Source: Tepidibacter thalassicus DSM 15285 (GTDB lineage Bacteria > Bacillota > Clostridia > Peptostreptococcales > Peptostreptococcaceae). From it: 62,786 nt of DNA. Positions 18,596 through 31,174 of this stretch are shown one piece after another. The translations under genes were made by a program, and so were the position numbers. Position 1 is the first letter of the stretch, and every line of letters begins with the position of its first letter. The DNA is taken from positions 1 to 62,786 of the forward strand of contig NZ_FQXH01000013.1 in NCBI RefSeq assembly GCF_900129915.1, given 5' to 3'. The notes under the pieces are model-generated. The model saw nothing but the letters and a program-made list of their open reading frames with translations. It was not told the origin of the DNA and made no database searches.

Positions 18596-19573
18596 TTAAT
18601 AAAGATGACATGCAACACAATGTCCTGGAGCTATTTCCTTTAATTGTGGCTCAATTTCAGCACATTTATCCATTGCATATCTACATCTAGTTCTAAATCT
18701 ACATCCAGAAGGAGGATTTAGTGGACTTGGCACATCTCCTTCAAGTATTACCCTTTTATTTTCTCTAGCAGCCTTAGGATCTGGAAGTGGTATAGCAGAT
18801 AAAAGCGCTTGAGTATAAGGGTGTGATGGTTTTTCATAAAGTTCATCACTTTCTGCAATTTCAACCAATTTACCTAAATACATAACTCCTACTCTATTAG
18901 AAATATGTCTAACCATAGAAAGATCATGTGCTATGAATAAGTAAGTAAGTCCAAGATCATTTTGAAGATCTTCAAGCATATTTACAACTTGAGCTTGTAT
19001 AGAAACGTCCAATGCCGATATCGGTTCATCTGCTATTATAAATTCCGGTTCAACTGCCAAAGCTCTCGCTATTCCTATACGTTGTCTTTGTCCTCCAGAA
19101 AACTCATGCGGATATCTAGTTGCATGATCTGGATTAAGACCAACTATATTTAAAAGTTCGTGAATTCTTTCAAGTCTTTCTTTTCCACTTGCAATGCCAT
19201 GTATATCAAGAGGTTCTCCTATTATATCTCCAACAGTCATACGAGAGTTTAAAGATGCGTATGGATCTTGAAATATCATCTGTATTTTTTTTCTGTAAGG
19301 CTTTAATTCCTTTTGGCTCAATTTCGCTATATCTTTACCGTTAAAAATTATTTCTCCATCCGTTGGATCATATAATCTTATTAGGGTTCTTCCTGTTGTA
19401 GATTTACCACATCCAGATTCTCCAACAAGCCCTAGCGTTTCTCCTTTTTTAATGAAAAAACTTACATCATCAACTGCCTTTACATATTGAGTTTGTCTTC
19501 CAAAAAATCCTTTTCTAACAGGGAAGTATTTTTTTAAATTTTTCACATCTAATAATATTTCTTTATTACTCAT
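18596..19573 (-). CDS. oppF: Oligopeptide ABC transporter ATPase OppF
   Basis: This 325-residue ATPase of the peptide importer has Walker [10 protein letters not shown], signature [14 protein letters not shown], Walker [13 protein letters not shown] and the Opp/Dpp-specific C-terminal cysteine-containing tail ([14 protein letters not shown]). It works with OppD at the cytosolic face. It overlaps oppD by 8 bases, so translation is coupled. Confidence 0.95.
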   Translation of the reverse strand: MSNKEILLDVKNLKKYFPVRKGFFGRQTQYVKAVDDVSFFIKKGETLGLVGESGCGKSTTGRTLIRLYDPTDGEIIFNGKDIAKLSQKELKPYRKKIQMIFQDPYASLNSRMTVGDIIGEPLDIHGIASGKERLERIHELLNIVGLNPDHATRYPHEFSGGQRQRIGIARALAVEPEFIIADEPISALDVSIQAQVVNMLEDLQNDLGLTYLFIAHDLSMVRHISNRVGVMYLGKLVEIAESDELYEKPSHPYTQALLSAIPLPDPKAARENKRVILEGDVPSPLNPPSGCRFRTRCRYAMDKCAEIEPQLKEIAPGHCVACHLY

Positions 19574-20597
19574 TACTTGCTCCCCCTTTCAAATTACCAT
19601 TTATTTCTTCAACCCTCGGAGCATCAGGATGAAGCAACCAACACATAGATCTATGTTTTTCATCGACATAAGTATATTCTGGCATTTCCTCCATGCATAT
19701 TTTCATTGCATATTTACATCTAGCTGCAAAAGGACATCCTTTTGGAGGTTTTAATAAATCCGGAGGAGAACCTGGAATTGGAATCAATCTTTCTTTGTTA
19801 GCTTTATCAGTAAGTTTTGGAACTGATTTTAAAAGTCCCAATGTATAAGGATGCTTAGGATTATAAAATATATCATCCGTTGATCCTTCTTCCATTATAA
19901 GTCCTCCATACATAACAATTATTCTTGAACATACATCTGCCACAACTCCTAAATCATGAGTAATTAGCATAATAGATGTATTTAATTTGTTTTTTAAATC
20001 TTTCATAAGCTCAAGTATTTGTGCTTGAATTGTAACATCTAAAGCTGTAGTCGGTTCATCTGCAATTAATAGTTGTGGTTCACATGAAAGCGCCATGGCA
20101 ATCATAGCTCTTTGTCTCATACCTCCAGAAAACTCATGCGGATATTGATTAACACGTTTTTCAGGACTTGGTATTCCAACAAGCCTAAGCATTTCTATTG
20201 CTTTTTTCTTAGCATCTGCTTTAGATAATTTTTGGTGTTTTATTATAGCTTCCATTATTTGATTTCCAACAGTATAAACAGGATTTAAAGAAGTCATAGG
20301 ATCTTGGAAAATCATACTTATATCATTTCCTCTTATACTCTGCATTTCCTTATCAGATTTTTTTACTAAATCATCTCCATTAAATATAATTTCACCATTA
20401 ATTATTTTTCCTGGATGCTGTAAAAGTCTCATAATAGACATAGATGTTACAGATTTACCACTACCCGATTCCCCAACTATACCTAAAGCTTCTCCTTTAT
20501 CTACGTGAAAACTCACTCCTCTTATAGCTTTAACTTCTCCTACATGAGTAAAAAATGAAGTTTTTAAATTCTTTACGTCCAATAATTTATCACCCAT
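19566..20597 (-). CDS. oppD: Oligopeptide ABC transporter ATPase OppD
   Basis: This 343-residue second ATPase has Walker [10 protein letters not shown], signature [14 protein letters not shown], Walker [13 protein letters not shown] and the Opp-family tail [14 protein letters not shown]. The two cysteine-rich tails of OppD and OppF are the [4Fe-4S]-type site reported in several Opp/Dpp importers. It is 18 bases after oppC on the same strand. Confidence 0.95.
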   Translation of the reverse strand: MGDKLLDVKNLKTSFFTHVGEVKAIRGVSFHVDKGEALGIVGESGSGKSVTSMSIMRLLQHPGKIINGEIIFNGDDLVKKSDKEMQSIRGNDISMIFQDPMTSLNPVYTVGNQIMEAIIKHQKLSKADAKKKAIEMLRLVGIPSPEKRVNQYPHEFSGGMRQRAMIAMALSCEPQLLIADEPTTALDVTIQAQILELMKDLKNKLNTSIMLITHDLGVVADVCSRIIVMYGGLIMEEGSTDDIFYNPKHPYTLGLLKSVPKLTDKANKERLIPIPGSPPDLLKPPKGCPFAARCKYAMKICMEEMPEYTYVDEKHRSMCWLLHPDAPRVEEINGNLKGGASNE

Positions 20598-20615
20598 TTT
20601 ATATTCCCCCTTTTA

Positions 20616-21539
20616 CTATTTACGCATACGTGGATCTAACGCATCTCTTAGTCCATCACCTAAAAAGTTAAACGCTAGCATTGTTATAGATATTGCTAAA
20701 GATGGGAAAAACAATTGATAAGGGTATGTTCTTATAGATCCTAAAGCATCGTTAGCTAAAACCCCCCAAGATGCCATAGGTGCAGAAACTCCAAGTCCTA
20801 TAAAAGATAAGAAAGCTTCTGTAAATATAGCACTTGGTATTGCCATTGTCATAGTTACAATTATCGGTCCCATTGCATTCGGAATAAGATGTCTTAAAAG
20901 TATTCTAAAATCGCTCGCTCCAAGAGTTTTAGCTGCAAGTACATACTCTTGTTCTTTAAGTGATAGTATTTGACCTCTCACAAGCCTTGCCATACCCAAC
21001 CAATAAACAGAACCCAATGCTATTAATATACTTTTAAGTCCAGATCCAATTACTACCATTAACAGTATAACATATAATGTAAGTGGTATAGTATAAAGTA
21101 TATCTACTATTCTCATCATTATGTTATCTACTTTTCCACCAAAATAACCAGAAATACCGCCATATAATACACCTACTACTAAATTTATAATCGAAGCGAC
21201 AAAACCTACTGTAAGAGAAATTCTAGCTCCATATAATACTCTTATATATAAATCTCTACCATGTTTATCAGTTCCAAACCAATGTTCACTACTAGGAGTT
21301 TGATTTGCCATCATAAGATTTTGATCTGAATAAGAATACTTAGAAAACATCGGTCCAAATACAGCTAATAAAATTAATAATATTAAAAACACCAATGAAC
21401 CCATAGCAACTTTGTTTGACTTTAGTCTTCTCCACACATCTTGCCAATAAGTCATCGATGGTCTTGCTATTTTCTCTGAATCCTTTTCATCTTGACTTAA
21501 AGGCTGCCACAAACTTCTATCTACATTAATATTTTCCAT
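20616..21539 (-). CDS. oppC: Oligopeptide ABC transporter permease OppC
   Basis: This 307-residue membrane subunit has an N-terminal cytosolic extension (SRPSMTYWQDVWRRLKSNKV-like start, then a long first helix) and the EAA loop LVRGQILSLKEQEYVLAAKT that contacts the ATPases. About six membrane helices are visible. It lies between oppB and oppD, with 13 and 18 bases between genes. Confidence 0.95.
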   Translation of the reverse strand: MENINVDRSLWQPLSQDEKDSEKIARPSMTYWQDVWRRLKSNKVAMGSLVFLILLILLAVFGPMFSKYSYSDQNLMMANQTPSSEHWFGTDKHGRDLYIRVLYGARISLTVGFVASIINLVVGVLYGGISGYFGGKVDNIMMRIVDILYTIPLTLYVILLMVVIGSGLKSILIALGSVYWLGMARLVRGQILSLKEQEYVLAAKTLGASDFRILLRHLIPNAMGPIIVTMTMAIPSAIFTEAFLSFIGLGVSAPMASWGVLANDALGSIRTYPYQLFFPSLAISITMLAFNFLGDGLRDALDPRMRK

Positions 21540-21552
21540 TATATCTCACCCC

Positions 21553-22473
21553 TTAATCATCAAACTTTATTCTAGGATCAACAAATGCATATAATATATC
21601 TACAATCAACATCATTATCACCAAAAATACTGCGTAAAATATCGTAACTCCCATTATAACTGTATAATCTCTGTTACTTATACTTTCCACAAAAAATCTT
21701 CCAAGTCCTGGAATAGCAAATATTTTTTCTACAACAAAAGATCCTGTAAGAAGTGCTGCTGCTAACGGTCCTACATATGTAATTATAGGAATTAGCGCAT
21801 TCTTTAAAGCATGTTTAAATATTACTACTCTCTCACTTAACCCTTTAGCTCTAGCAGTTCTTATATAATCTTGTGAAATAACTTCAAGCATAGTAGATCT
21901 TGTAAGTCTTGCTACGAAAGCCAATGAATAAGCTGCAAGAGCGATAGTTGGCATAATCATTTGTTCAAATGATCCCCATCTAGCAGCAGGAAGAACATTG
22001 AGCTTAACAGAAAATACATAAATCATAAGAGTTGCTATTACAAAGCTCGGTATTGTAACTCCCGCTATTGCTAAAAACATAACTGCATTATCTAGCCAAG
22101 TTCCTTGTTTTAATGCAGCTATAACCCCTATTGGAACACCTATTAATAATATTAATATTGTAGCTATAATACCAAGTTGAGCTGAAGCAGGAAATGATCT
22201 GGAAATTATTTCATTTACAGTTTGACCTTTAAGTTTAAAAGACGGTCCCAAATCTCCTTTTAACACATTTCCTAAATAATTTGTATATTGCTTAAATATA
22301 GGTTGATCTAAATTGTACTTTTTCATCAATGCTTGCTCTATAGCTGGAGGCAATTTCTTTTCACCTGTAAATGGTCCCCCAGGTATTGCATGCATTAATA
22401 TAAATGTAATTGTGATAATAAAAAACATAGTTATCGCCATAGACCCCAAACGTTTTAACACATATCTACCCAT
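21553..22473 (-). CDS. oppB: Oligopeptide ABC transporter permease OppB
   Basis: This 306-residue membrane subunit is first in oppBCDFA. The start MGRYVLKRLGSMAITMFFII is typical, and the EAA loop reads LTRSTMLEVISQDYIRTARA. The ATG is preceded by GGAGTGAGG. The 320-base region upstream, which lies after gatB, should hold the operon promoter. Confidence 0.95.
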   Translation of the reverse strand: MGRYVLKRLGSMAITMFFIITITFILMHAIPGGPFTGEKKLPPAIEQALMKKYNLDQPIFKQYTNYLGNVLKGDLGPSFKLKGQTVNEIISRSFPASAQLGIIATILILLIGVPIGVIAALKQGTWLDNAVMFLAIAGVTIPSFVIATLMIYVFSVKLNVLPAARWGSFEQMIMPTIALAAYSLAFVARLTRSTMLEVISQDYIRTARAKGLSERVVIFKHALKNALIPIITYVGPLAAALLTGSFVVEKIFAIPGLGRFFVESISNRDYTVIMGVTIFYAVFLVIMMLIVDILYAFVDPRIKFDD

Positions 22474-22766
22474 AACCTCACTCCTTTATTATTTAAATTT
22501 TTTTACACATGAAACATTTTTTATGGGAGTTGCATTTTTTATATATATTATATTAATTCTAGAAATATTTCAATACTTATTTTTTAGAATTTTTCACTAT
22601 TTTTCAGTACTTAGAAATTTTTTTCATATTTTTGCTTTTTTAAAAATATATATATTTTTCAAACAATTAATATTTTATATATAAAACTATTCTTTTTTGT
22701 TTTTAATAAATATTATATTGTTTTTATTATTATTTGTGCAATTACAATTCATATTCAAACTTAATA
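22474..22766. other. Gene-free AT-rich leader of the opp operon
   Basis: This space before oppB holds no convincing gene. On the minus strand a TATAAT near 22550 follows TTGAAA with only a 15-base spacer, so it is a weak promoter candidate, and a TTCTAGAA palindrome lies between the two. I found no riboswitch or T-box pattern. Confidence 0.4.
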
Positions 22767-22795
22767 CAAAAAAAGAGTGGAAAATTTTCCACTCT
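22767..22795 (-). terminator. Terminator of ligA-gatCAB
   Basis: On the minus strand AGAGTGGAAAA (22795-22785) and TTTTCCACTCT (22784-22774) form a perfect palindrome followed by TTTTTTTG. It starts in the gatB stop region. Confidence 0.85.
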
Positions 22796-24224
22796 ACATA
22801 TTGTCGATTAATTCTACTATTAACTTATTTACAATTTGAGGATTTGCTTTCCCTCTACTTGCTTTCATTACTTGACCAACTAAAAATCCTAATGCTCTAT
22901 CCTTTCCATTTTTATAGTCTTTTACAGATTGCATATTTTCTTTTAATACATTCATTACCATATCTTTAATAGCACCTTCATCTTGTATCTGAACAAGACC
23001 TTTTTCTTTTATGATATCCTCAGGTTTTTTTCCAGTTTCAAACATTTCTCTAAATACTTTTTTACCAGCATTATTATTTATCTTACCTTGTGAAATTTCA
23101 TTTAATAAATAAACAAAATCTTCAATAGTAAATTTAAGGTCATTTAAAGTTATTCCCTCATCATTAACTCTTCTTAAAAGTTCTGTCATAATCCAATTAC
23201 TTATCATTTTAGGATCATTGAATTTTTTAACGACTTCTTCAAAATAATTTGCAATTTCTTTAGTTGACGTTAAAATTTTAGCATCGTAATCAGGCAAAGA
23301 ATACTCTTTTATAAATCTGCTTCTTTTAGCATCAGGAAGCTCTGGAAGATTTTCTTTTATATTGTTTATAAATTCTTCACTAATTTTAATATCAACTATA
23401 TCAGGCTCTGGAAAATACCTATAATCCTGAACATTTTCTTTACTTCTCATACTTATAGTTTTATTTTGACTATCATCCCAACGTCTTGTTTCACGAGCTG
23501 TATTTTCGCCTTTTTCTAAAAGTTCTCTATGTCTTATTTCTTCATATTCCATGGCTTTTAACGCTGCTTTAAATGAATTTAAATTTTTAAGTTCTACAAT
23601 ATTAGACTTTAATCCATCTTCTTTTACAATGTTTATATTTACATCACATCTCAAAGAACCTTGTTCCATTTTAACATCTGAAACTTGAGTAAAAAGTAAT
23701 ATTTCCTTTAATTTTTCTAAAAATTTGTATGCTTCTTGTGGTGAATTCATATCCGGTTCTGTAACTATTTCAATTAAAGGAACTCCACTTCTATTGTAAT
23801 CAAGTAGTGTATCTCCACTTATATCGTGAAGCGATTTTCCTGTATCTTCTTCTATATGTATTCTTCTTATTCTTATTTTTTTAGTAGTTCCATCTTCTTT
23901 TTCTATCTCTATATACCCATTAGAACAAAGAGGAATATCATATTGAGATATTTGATATGCCTTTGTAAGATCTGGATAAAAATAATTTTTTCTATCCATC
24001 TTAGTTTCTCTCGCTATCTCACAATTAAAGCTAAGTCCAGCCATCACTCCATACTCGAGCACTTTCTTATTAAGAACAGGAAGTGATCCTGGAAGTCCTA
24101 AACAAACAGGACAACAGTTTGTATTTACATCTGCACCAAATTCGTTTTTACATCCACAAAATATTTTAGTATCAGTTAAAAGTTCTGCATGTATTTCAAG
24201 TCCTATAACAGTTTTATAACTCAT
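22794..24224 (-). CDS. gatB: Asp/Glu-tRNA amidotransferase subunit B
   Basis: GatB (476 residues) is the tRNA-binding kinase and transamidation subunit of GatCAB, which converts misacylated Glu-tRNA(Gln) and Asp-tRNA(Asn). The signatures GLEIHAELLTDTKIFC at the start, NYFYPDLTKAYQISQYDIPL and DYNRSGVPLIEIVTEPD are intact, and the YqeY-like helical tail ends RGKANPQIVNKLIVELI. It lies 14 bases after gatA and is the last gene of the operon. Confidence 0.97.
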   Translation of the reverse strand: MSYKTVIGLEIHAELLTDTKIFCGCKNEFGADVNTNCCPVCLGLPGSLPVLNKKVLEYGVMAGLSFNCEIARETKMDRKNYFYPDLTKAYQISQYDIPLCSNGYIEIEKEDGTTKKIRIRRIHIEEDTGKSLHDISGDTLLDYNRSGVPLIEIVTEPDMNSPQEAYKFLEKLKEILLFTQVSDVKMEQGSLRCDVNINIVKEDGLKSNIVELKNLNSFKAALKAMEYEEIRHRELLEKGENTARETRRWDDSQNKTISMRSKENVQDYRYFPEPDIVDIKISEEFINNIKENLPELPDAKRSRFIKEYSLPDYDAKILTSTKEIANYFEEVVKKFNDPKMISNWIMTELLRRVNDEGITLNDLKFTIEDFVYLLNEISQGKINNNAGKKVFREMFETGKKPEDIIKEKGLVQIQDEGAIKDMVMNVLKENMQSVKDYKNGKDRALGFLVGQVMKASRGKANPQIVNKLIVELIDNM

Positions 24225-24238
24225 AATTTCACCTCCAA

Positions 24239-25696
24239 TTATAAACTTGCTCTTTTATTTTTAAAATCCGTAGCACATTCAAACGCATAAGCAACCTTTA
24301 ACATCGTAGCTTCATCAAAATGATTTCCTATTATTTGCATTCCTATAGGAAGTCCATTTTTAAATCCACATGGAATAGACATTCCAGGAACCCCCGCTAA
24401 GCACGATGGAACAGTACATATATCTTCCATATACATAGCCATAGGATCTGATGTTTTTTCTCCTATTTTAAATGCAATATTAGGTGCTGTAGGAGTTATA
24501 ATCACATCTACATCTTCAAATGCATTGACAAAATCATTTTTTATTAATGTTCTTACCTTTAAAGCCTTTTTATAATAAGCATCATAATACCCTGCACTAA
24601 GCGCATAAGTTCCTATCATTATCCTTCTTTTAACTTCATCTCCAAACCCTTCACTTCTTGATTTTTTATAAAGTTCTTCCAAAGAACCATATTCTTTCGC
24701 TCTATATCCATATCTAATACCATCAAATCTAGCGAGATTTGAACTTGCTTCACTAGGAGCAATTACATAATATGTAGCTATTGCATAATCTGTATGAGGA
24801 AGAGATATTTCTTTAACTTCAGCTCCCATTTCTTTTAAAAGCTCTACTGATTTTAACACTGCATTTTTAACATCTTCATCTACACCTTGTCCAAAGTATT
24901 CTTTTGGTATTCCTATTTTAATTCCTTTTACATTATTATCTAAATACTTTGTATAATCAGGAACTTCAATATTAGCACTTGTTCCATCCATATCATCTTT
25001 TCCTGCTATTTCTTTTAAAACCAAAGCACAGTCTGTAACATCTTTTGTAAATATACCTATTTGATCAAGTGATGATCCAAAAGCTATAAGTCCATATCTC
25101 GATATCCTTCCATACGTAGGTCTAAGTCCAACAAGACCTGTAAGAGAAGCTGGTTGCTTAACAGACCCTCCAGTATCAGAACCCAGCGAATAAAAAGCCT
25201 GTCCAGCTGCAACAGCCGATGCAGACCCCCCAGATGACCCACCAGGAACTCTAGTTAAATCCCATGGATTTTTAGTATTTTTAAATGCTGAATTTTCAGT
25301 AGAAGATCCCATGGCAAATTCATCCATATTTGTCTTTCCAACCATAACAGCTCCAGCTTTATTAAGTTTTTTCACAACTGTAGCATCATAAGGAGGTATA
25401 AAATTTTCAAGCATTTTAGACGCACAAGTAGTTTTTATTCCATCAGTACAAATATTATCTTTCACAGCCATAGGAATACCAGCAAGTGGAGATAATTTTT
25501 CCCCTTTTTCTATTTTTTTATCCACTTCCTTGGCTTTATTTATTGCATATTCTTCAGTTACACTTATAAAAGATTCAACTTTTCCTTCAACTTCCTTTAT
25601 TCTATTCAATACACTTTCAGTAAGTTCAAGTGATGTTATTTCTTTATTTTTTATTTTTTCACTTACTTCTTTTAAAGTCATTTCATATAATTTCAT
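24239..25696 (-). CDS. gatA: Asp/Glu-tRNA amidotransferase subunit A
   Basis: GatA (485 residues) is the glutaminase/amidase subunit that supplies ammonia to GatB. The amidase signature [20 protein letters not shown] contains the Ser-cisSer, with the catalytic Lys in GIPMAVKDN and the nucleophile Ser in [13 protein letters not shown]. The length is normal. GatA, GatB and GatC genes are separated by about 15 bases each. Confidence 0.97.
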   Translation of the reverse strand: MKLYEMTLKEVSEKIKNKEITSLELTESVLNRIKEVEGKVESFISVTEEYAINKAKEVDKKIEKGEKLSPLAGIPMAVKDNICTDGIKTTCASKMLENFIPPYDATVVKKLNKAGAVMVGKTNMDEFAMGSSTENSAFKNTKNPWDLTRVPGGSSGGSASAVAAGQAFYSLGSDTGGSVKQPASLTGLVGLRPTYGRISRYGLIAFGSSLDQIGIFTKDVTDCALVLKEIAGKDDMDGTSANIEVPDYTKYLDNNVKGIKIGIPKEYFGQGVDEDVKNAVLKSVELLKEMGAEVKEISLPHTDYAIATYYVIAPSEASSNLARFDGIRYGYRAKEYGSLEELYKKSRSEGFGDEVKRRIMIGTYALSAGYYDAYYKKALKVRTLIKNDFVNAFEDVDVIITPTAPNIAFKIGEKTSDPMAMYMEDICTVPSCLAGVPGMSIPCGFKNGLPIGMQIIGNHFDEATMLKVAYAFECATDFKNKRASL

Positions 25697-25710
25697 TATT
25701 TCACTCCTTT

Positions 25711-26016
25711 CTAATCTAGTACTTTAGGTACTTTAAAACATCCCATTTCTTTATCTGGTGCATTTTGAAGTACTTTTTCTCTATCTAAAGATTTTTTAAC
25801 TTCATCTTCTCTAAATACATTAGTAAGATTAATAGGATTATATGTTATATCAACGCTTTCAGTATCAACACTTTTAAGTTTTTCCACATAACCTAATATA
25901 TCACCTAATTTTTTTGATATACCATCCATTTCCTCTTCTTTAAATTCAAGTCTACATAAATTTGCAACATGCTTTACAGTATCTTTATCTAACATAATTT
26001 CACTCCTTTCTAACAA
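25711..26016 (-). CDS. gatC: Asp/Glu-tRNA amidotransferase subunit C
   Basis: This small linker subunit stabilises GatA and GatB. The first ATG that fits the family is internal: [18 protein letters not shown] starts at 25995, and AAGGAGTGAA lies just before it. The ORF itself runs upstream to 26016 (MLERSEI), but that extension contains the ribosome site and is unlikely to be translated. The motif [14 protein letters not shown] is characteristic, and the C-terminus reads CFKVPKVLD. Confidence 0.92.
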   Translation of the reverse strand: MLERSEIMLDKDTVKHVANLCRLEFKEEEMDGISKKLGDILGYVEKLKSVDTESVDITYNPINLTNVFREDEVKKSLDREKVLQNAPDKEMGCFKVPKVLD

Positions 26017-26067
26017 AATACAATAAAAATTATACCTTTTTTAGTCAAAATAATCTAGGCTACTTCC

Positions 26068-28113
<2,046 letters not shown>

Positions 28114-28197
28114 TCACATATTAAGCCTAAATTTTATTTTAACATTTGTAAATATTATTTTAAACAAACACCTGAAATATAATATCCTTTTTAATTA

Positions 28198-28232
28198 AAT
28201 TAGCACTGCCGGCCTAGCCGACAGTGCTAATT
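28198..28232. repeat. GC-rich hairpin with CIRCE-like arms
   Basis: AATTAGCACTGCCGGC (28198-28213) pairs with GCCGACAGTGCTAATT (28217-28232), with one mismatch and a CTA loop. It is strikingly GC-rich for this genome and has no T-run, so it is not a simple terminator. The outer arms TTAGCACTG/CAGTGCTAA resemble the HrcA (CIRCE) operator, but the spacer is 13 rather than 9 and the last base of each arm is changed. It lies between the HD-GYP gene and ligA. Confidence 0.5.
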
Positions 28233-28290
28233 GTTAATACTCTTAATACCCCATTCAAATAAACTTCATGTATCGCTATTATATCATATA

Positions 28291-28851
28291 TTACTCATTT
28301 ATAACCTTTAATTTTTTTAAATTACGACTATCAACTTCCAACATTTCTTTAAATTTTAAATATATATTTATATCAAAATTATTTACTTCCTCATCCATAA
28401 TTTCTATAATTTTTTGAATATCAAAGTTTTTATTAAGACAATTATCAGTCATTAAAGTATCATATGCATCTATTATTCTTATTATTCTAGACTGTATAGG
28501 TATTTTATATCCCTTAAGATTATACGGATATCCTGTTCCATCAAAATTTTCACAATGATGCATTATTCCTTTAATTACATATAAAGGCATTTTTTTCTCT
28601 ATCGCTATACTTGTAGATAATAAAACATACATTTTTTTATAAACATCTTCTTTTTGAGTAATCATTTCTTTTTTATTGAGTATTTTAAAATCTAAATATT
28701 TTTTACCCATATCATGATTTAGACCCACTAAATAAATATAATCTATTTCTTTTTCAGATAAACCTATTTTTTGTGCAAGTTTTTTAGCTAAAGAAGCTAC
28801 TCTATATCCATGTTCAATTATCTGTTCTTTTTTTCTTAGAATCATGACCAT
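28291..28851 (-). CDS. Stand-alone HD-GYP domain protein
   Basis: This 186-residue protein consists of little more than an HD-GYP domain, the family that hydrolyses cyclic di-GMP. Visible motifs are NHDMGKKYLDF (His46-Asp47 metal pair), MHHCENFDGTGYP (residues 97-109, with the GYP triad intact) and SRIIRIIDAYDTLMTD. The C-terminus is short and no receiver or sensor domain is attached. GGAG precedes the ATG by 7 bases. It starts 29 bases after the chemoreceptor gene on the same strand, so it is probably co-transcribed with it and may act on a shared signal. Confidence 0.85.
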   Translation of the reverse strand: MVMILRKKEQIIEHGYRVASLAKKLAQKIGLSEKEIDYIYLVGLNHDMGKKYLDFKILNKKEMITQKEDVYKKMYVLLSTSIAIEKKMPLYVIKGIMHHCENFDGTGYPYNLKGYKIPIQSRIIRIIDAYDTLMTDNCLNKNFDIQKIIEIMDEEVNNFDINIYLKFKEMLEVDSRNLKKLKVINE

Positions 28852-28880
28852 TAATCAACTCCATCTTTTATATAAATTAT

Positions 28881-30875
28881 CTACATTTTAAATTTCTCTA
28901 TTTGATAATTAAGTTTTAAAGAAAGTTCATTAAGTTTTTCTGCATTTTTAGCTACTTCTTCAACTGTCATAGATTGTTGCTGAACTGATGCTGTAACTTC
29001 TTCTGATGATGCTGCTGTTTCTTGTGATACTGCTGATATATTTTCTATAAAATGAACTATCAAATCTTTATCACTTGTTATATTATGTATGTATTCATTA
29101 ACTTCCTCTATATTTGTTGTTATATTAGCTATTGAATTTGATATCTTTTCAAATGCAGTATTTACATCTTCAACTGACTTTGTCTGATTTAAAGAAACTT
29201 CTTTTACTTCTTTCATAATATCAACTGTATTTTTACTTTCTTCTTGAATAGCATCTAATATTTCCTTTATTTCATTAGTTGCATCACTTGAGCCTTCTGC
29301 AAGTTTTCTTATTTCATCTGCTACTACCGCAAATCCTCTTCCTGCTTCTCCAGCACGTGCTGCTTCAATTGATGCATTAAGTGCTAATAAATTCGTCTGT
29401 TCTGCTATGGATTTTATTGTGCCTAGTATACCTTCTATATAACTAGATTTTTCGCTCAATTGATTTACTGCACTTTCTATTTTATCAATAGAATTATTAT
29501 TTAAATTTGTTTTTTCTTTTAATTCTTTTACAACAGATACACCTAATGTATTTATTTCCATTATTCTATTTGCATTTTTAAGCATATTTTTACTATTTCT
29601 TGCCAAATTGTCAAATTTGGCATCTAAATCGCAAGCTATTTTTGCTCCTTTTTCAGCATCTTCTGCCTGATTATTAGCACCATTTGCTATCTCTTCAACA
29701 GTTCTTGATATTTCCTCTGCTGATGCACTAGCTTCTTCTGACGTAGCCGCTAAATTTGTCGCAGCATCCATTACTTCTTCACTTACATCTTTAGCATCTG
29801 ACAAAAGTGCTTTTACATTTTCTATCATTATATTAAAATTATCAGCTAATACTCCAATCTCATCATTAGATTTAACATTTGTCTGTACTGTTAAATCTCC
29901 ATTTTTTACTCTATCCATATCTTTAACTATTATTTCTATTGGTTTTGTAATATTATTTATATATCCTATTCCTATTGCAGATGCAATTATAAGAGAAATT
30001 AGAGTTATTAAGATAGTATTAAATAGTATAGGACTTGTTTCTTTTTTTATTTCATCAACATGTACTGCTGAAAAAACTGTCCATCCTAATTCTGGTATTC
30101 TCGTATATGCAGCAATTTTTTTAGATATACTTCCATCACTCTCTTTTAATTTATACTCTACATATCCATCTTTAGTATTATCTAATATTTTTCTTATTTC
30201 CGGAACACTCACTTCTTGTCCTATTTTTTCAATATTTTTATGAGATACAAATTTTTTATTCGAATCCACTATACATACATATCCTTTTTCTCCCACTTTT
30301 ATAGAACTTATTTTTTTAGATAATACATCTAATGATACATCTATTCCTATTACACCTACTAAATTATTTTCATTTTCATAAACAGGCACTGCACAAGTAA
30401 TCGTCAAATTTCCAGTAACTAAATCTTCATATACATCAGTAAAAATAGCACTTTCATTTTCTACAGCTTTTTGATACCATACTTTTGTTCTTGGATCAAA
30501 ATCGCTTTCTAAATCGCTTTGAGGGTACATTCTAAATTTTCCATCTACAGTAGCCATATATACATGTAACACTCCATCATATGTTTTAATATATTCCTCA
30601 AAATTCTTCATTATCCTTTCTTCGTATTCAGGGTGATCAATTACTTGTTGAAAATCACTATTATTACTAAGCGCATACGCACTTTTCTTATATTCTTCAT
30701 AAAATTCTTCAACATATAAATTTATTTGATTATTTGATTGAATCAAAAAATTTTTAAATTGTTTTTGCATGCTATTTTCTGCTTTTTTATAAGACATAAT
30801 TCCAGAAAATACAAGAGGTATTATTATTAATGCTAATATTAGTATAATTAGTTTTGTTTTTATACTAGATTTCAT
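28881..30875 (-). CDS. Methyl-accepting chemotaxis protein with dCache domain
   Basis: This 664-residue chemoreceptor has a first membrane helix at about residues 8-27, an extracellular double-Cache ligand domain up to about residue 280 ([20 protein letters not shown], then [13 protein letters not shown]), a second helix near 283-305 and a HAMP domain. A cytosolic signalling rod has the conserved tip [20 protein letters not shown]. Cache ligands are typically amino acids, small acids or amines; this one is not predictable. No cheA or cheW is nearby. The leader upstream carries its own promoter and a complete terminator before the ribosome site. Confidence 0.94.
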   Translation of the reverse strand: MKSSIKTKLIILILALIIIPLVFSGIMSYKKAENSMQKQFKNFLIQSNNQINLYVEEFYEEYKKSAYALSNNSDFQQVIDHPEYEERIMKNFEEYIKTYDGVLHVYMATVDGKFRMYPQSDLESDFDPRTKVWYQKAVENESAIFTDVYEDLVTGNLTITCAVPVYENENNLVGVIGIDVSLDVLSKKISSIKVGEKGYVCIVDSNKKFVSHKNIEKIGQEVSVPEIRKILDNTKDGYVEYKLKESDGSISKKIAAYTRIPELGWTVFSAVHVDEIKKETSPILFNTILITLISLIIASAIGIGYINNITKPIEIIVKDMDRVKNGDLTVQTNVKSNDEIGVLADNFNIMIENVKALLSDAKDVSEEVMDAATNLAATSEEASASAEEISRTVEEIANGANNQAEDAEKGAKIACDLDAKFDNLARNSKNMLKNANRIMEINTLGVSVVKELKEKTNLNNNSIDKIESAVNQLSEKSSYIEGILGTIKSIAEQTNLLALNASIEAARAGEAGRGFAVVADEIRKLAEGSSDATNEIKEILDAIQEESKNTVDIMKEVKEVSLNQTKSVEDVNTAFEKISNSIANITTNIEEVNEYIHNITSDKDLIVHFIENISAVSQETAASSEEVTASVQQQSMTVEEVAKNAEKLNELSLKLNYQIEKFKM

Positions 30876-31106
30876 AAAACCATTCCTTTCTTTAAATTAT
30901 TTTTAAACAAAAAATGGTCCATAATAAAAGACATATTTCAGTCTCTTATTATGGACCATTTGAATTGCAAATATATTATTTGATTCAAATAGTTACTCCA
31001 TAAAATATATTCTATTTTAAAACAAAACCTAGTAAAAATAGCTTATATATCATATATCTACTTTTACTAACCAGGTATTGAAAATTTATACTTAACATCT
31101 AAACTA
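30876..31106 (-). ncRNA. Structured leader of the chemoreceptor gene, riboswitch candidate
   Basis: From the promoter at 31107-31136 the transcript runs about 225 bases before the ATG. It first forms a long stem whose arms are 31075-31058 and 31041-31028 (CTATTTTTACTAGG on the 3' side). It then has an imperfect TTTGAAT/ATTCAAA stem and then the terminator. The segment TTTTATGGA (31005-30997) is complementary over TTATGGA to TCCATAA in the 5' terminator arm, so an antiterminator can form. I could not match it to c-di-GMP-I, c-di-GMP-II, preQ1, glycine, lysine, purine or T-box consensus patterns. AAAGGAATGG before the ATG is a usable ribosome site. Confidence 0.6.
30906..30961 (-). terminator. 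Terminator inside the chemoreceptor leader
   Basis: On the minus strand AAATGGTCCATAATAA (30961-30946) pairs exactly with TTATTATGGACCATTT (30927-30912), and the inner AGAC/GTCT also pairs. A TTTTTTGTTT run follows. It ends about 30 bases before the chemoreceptor ATG, so it would stop transcription before the gene unless it is relieved. Confidence 0.8.
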
Positions 31107-31136
31107 ATTTTATCATTTAATGTATTATTTTGTCAA
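31107..31136 (-). promoter_or_regulatory. Promoter of the chemoreceptor leader
   Basis: On the minus strand a perfect TTGACA (31136-31131) and TAAAAT (31112-31107) are 18 bases apart. It lies just after the response-regulator gene ends. Confidence 0.7.
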
Positions 31137-31174
31137 ATATATATTCAAAAAAATTTTTCTTTTATTCAAATTTA

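Noticed and set aside
28198..28232. CIRCE (HrcA) operator
   Set aside because: The arms are one base off, the spacer is 13 rather than 9, and the sequence is not in front of a chaperone gene. Kept only as a hairpin.
31021..31106. c-di-GMP riboswitch (GEMM) upstream of the chemoreceptor
   Set aside because: The conserved GEMM sequences were not found; only the stem-loop layout and terminator suggest a switch.
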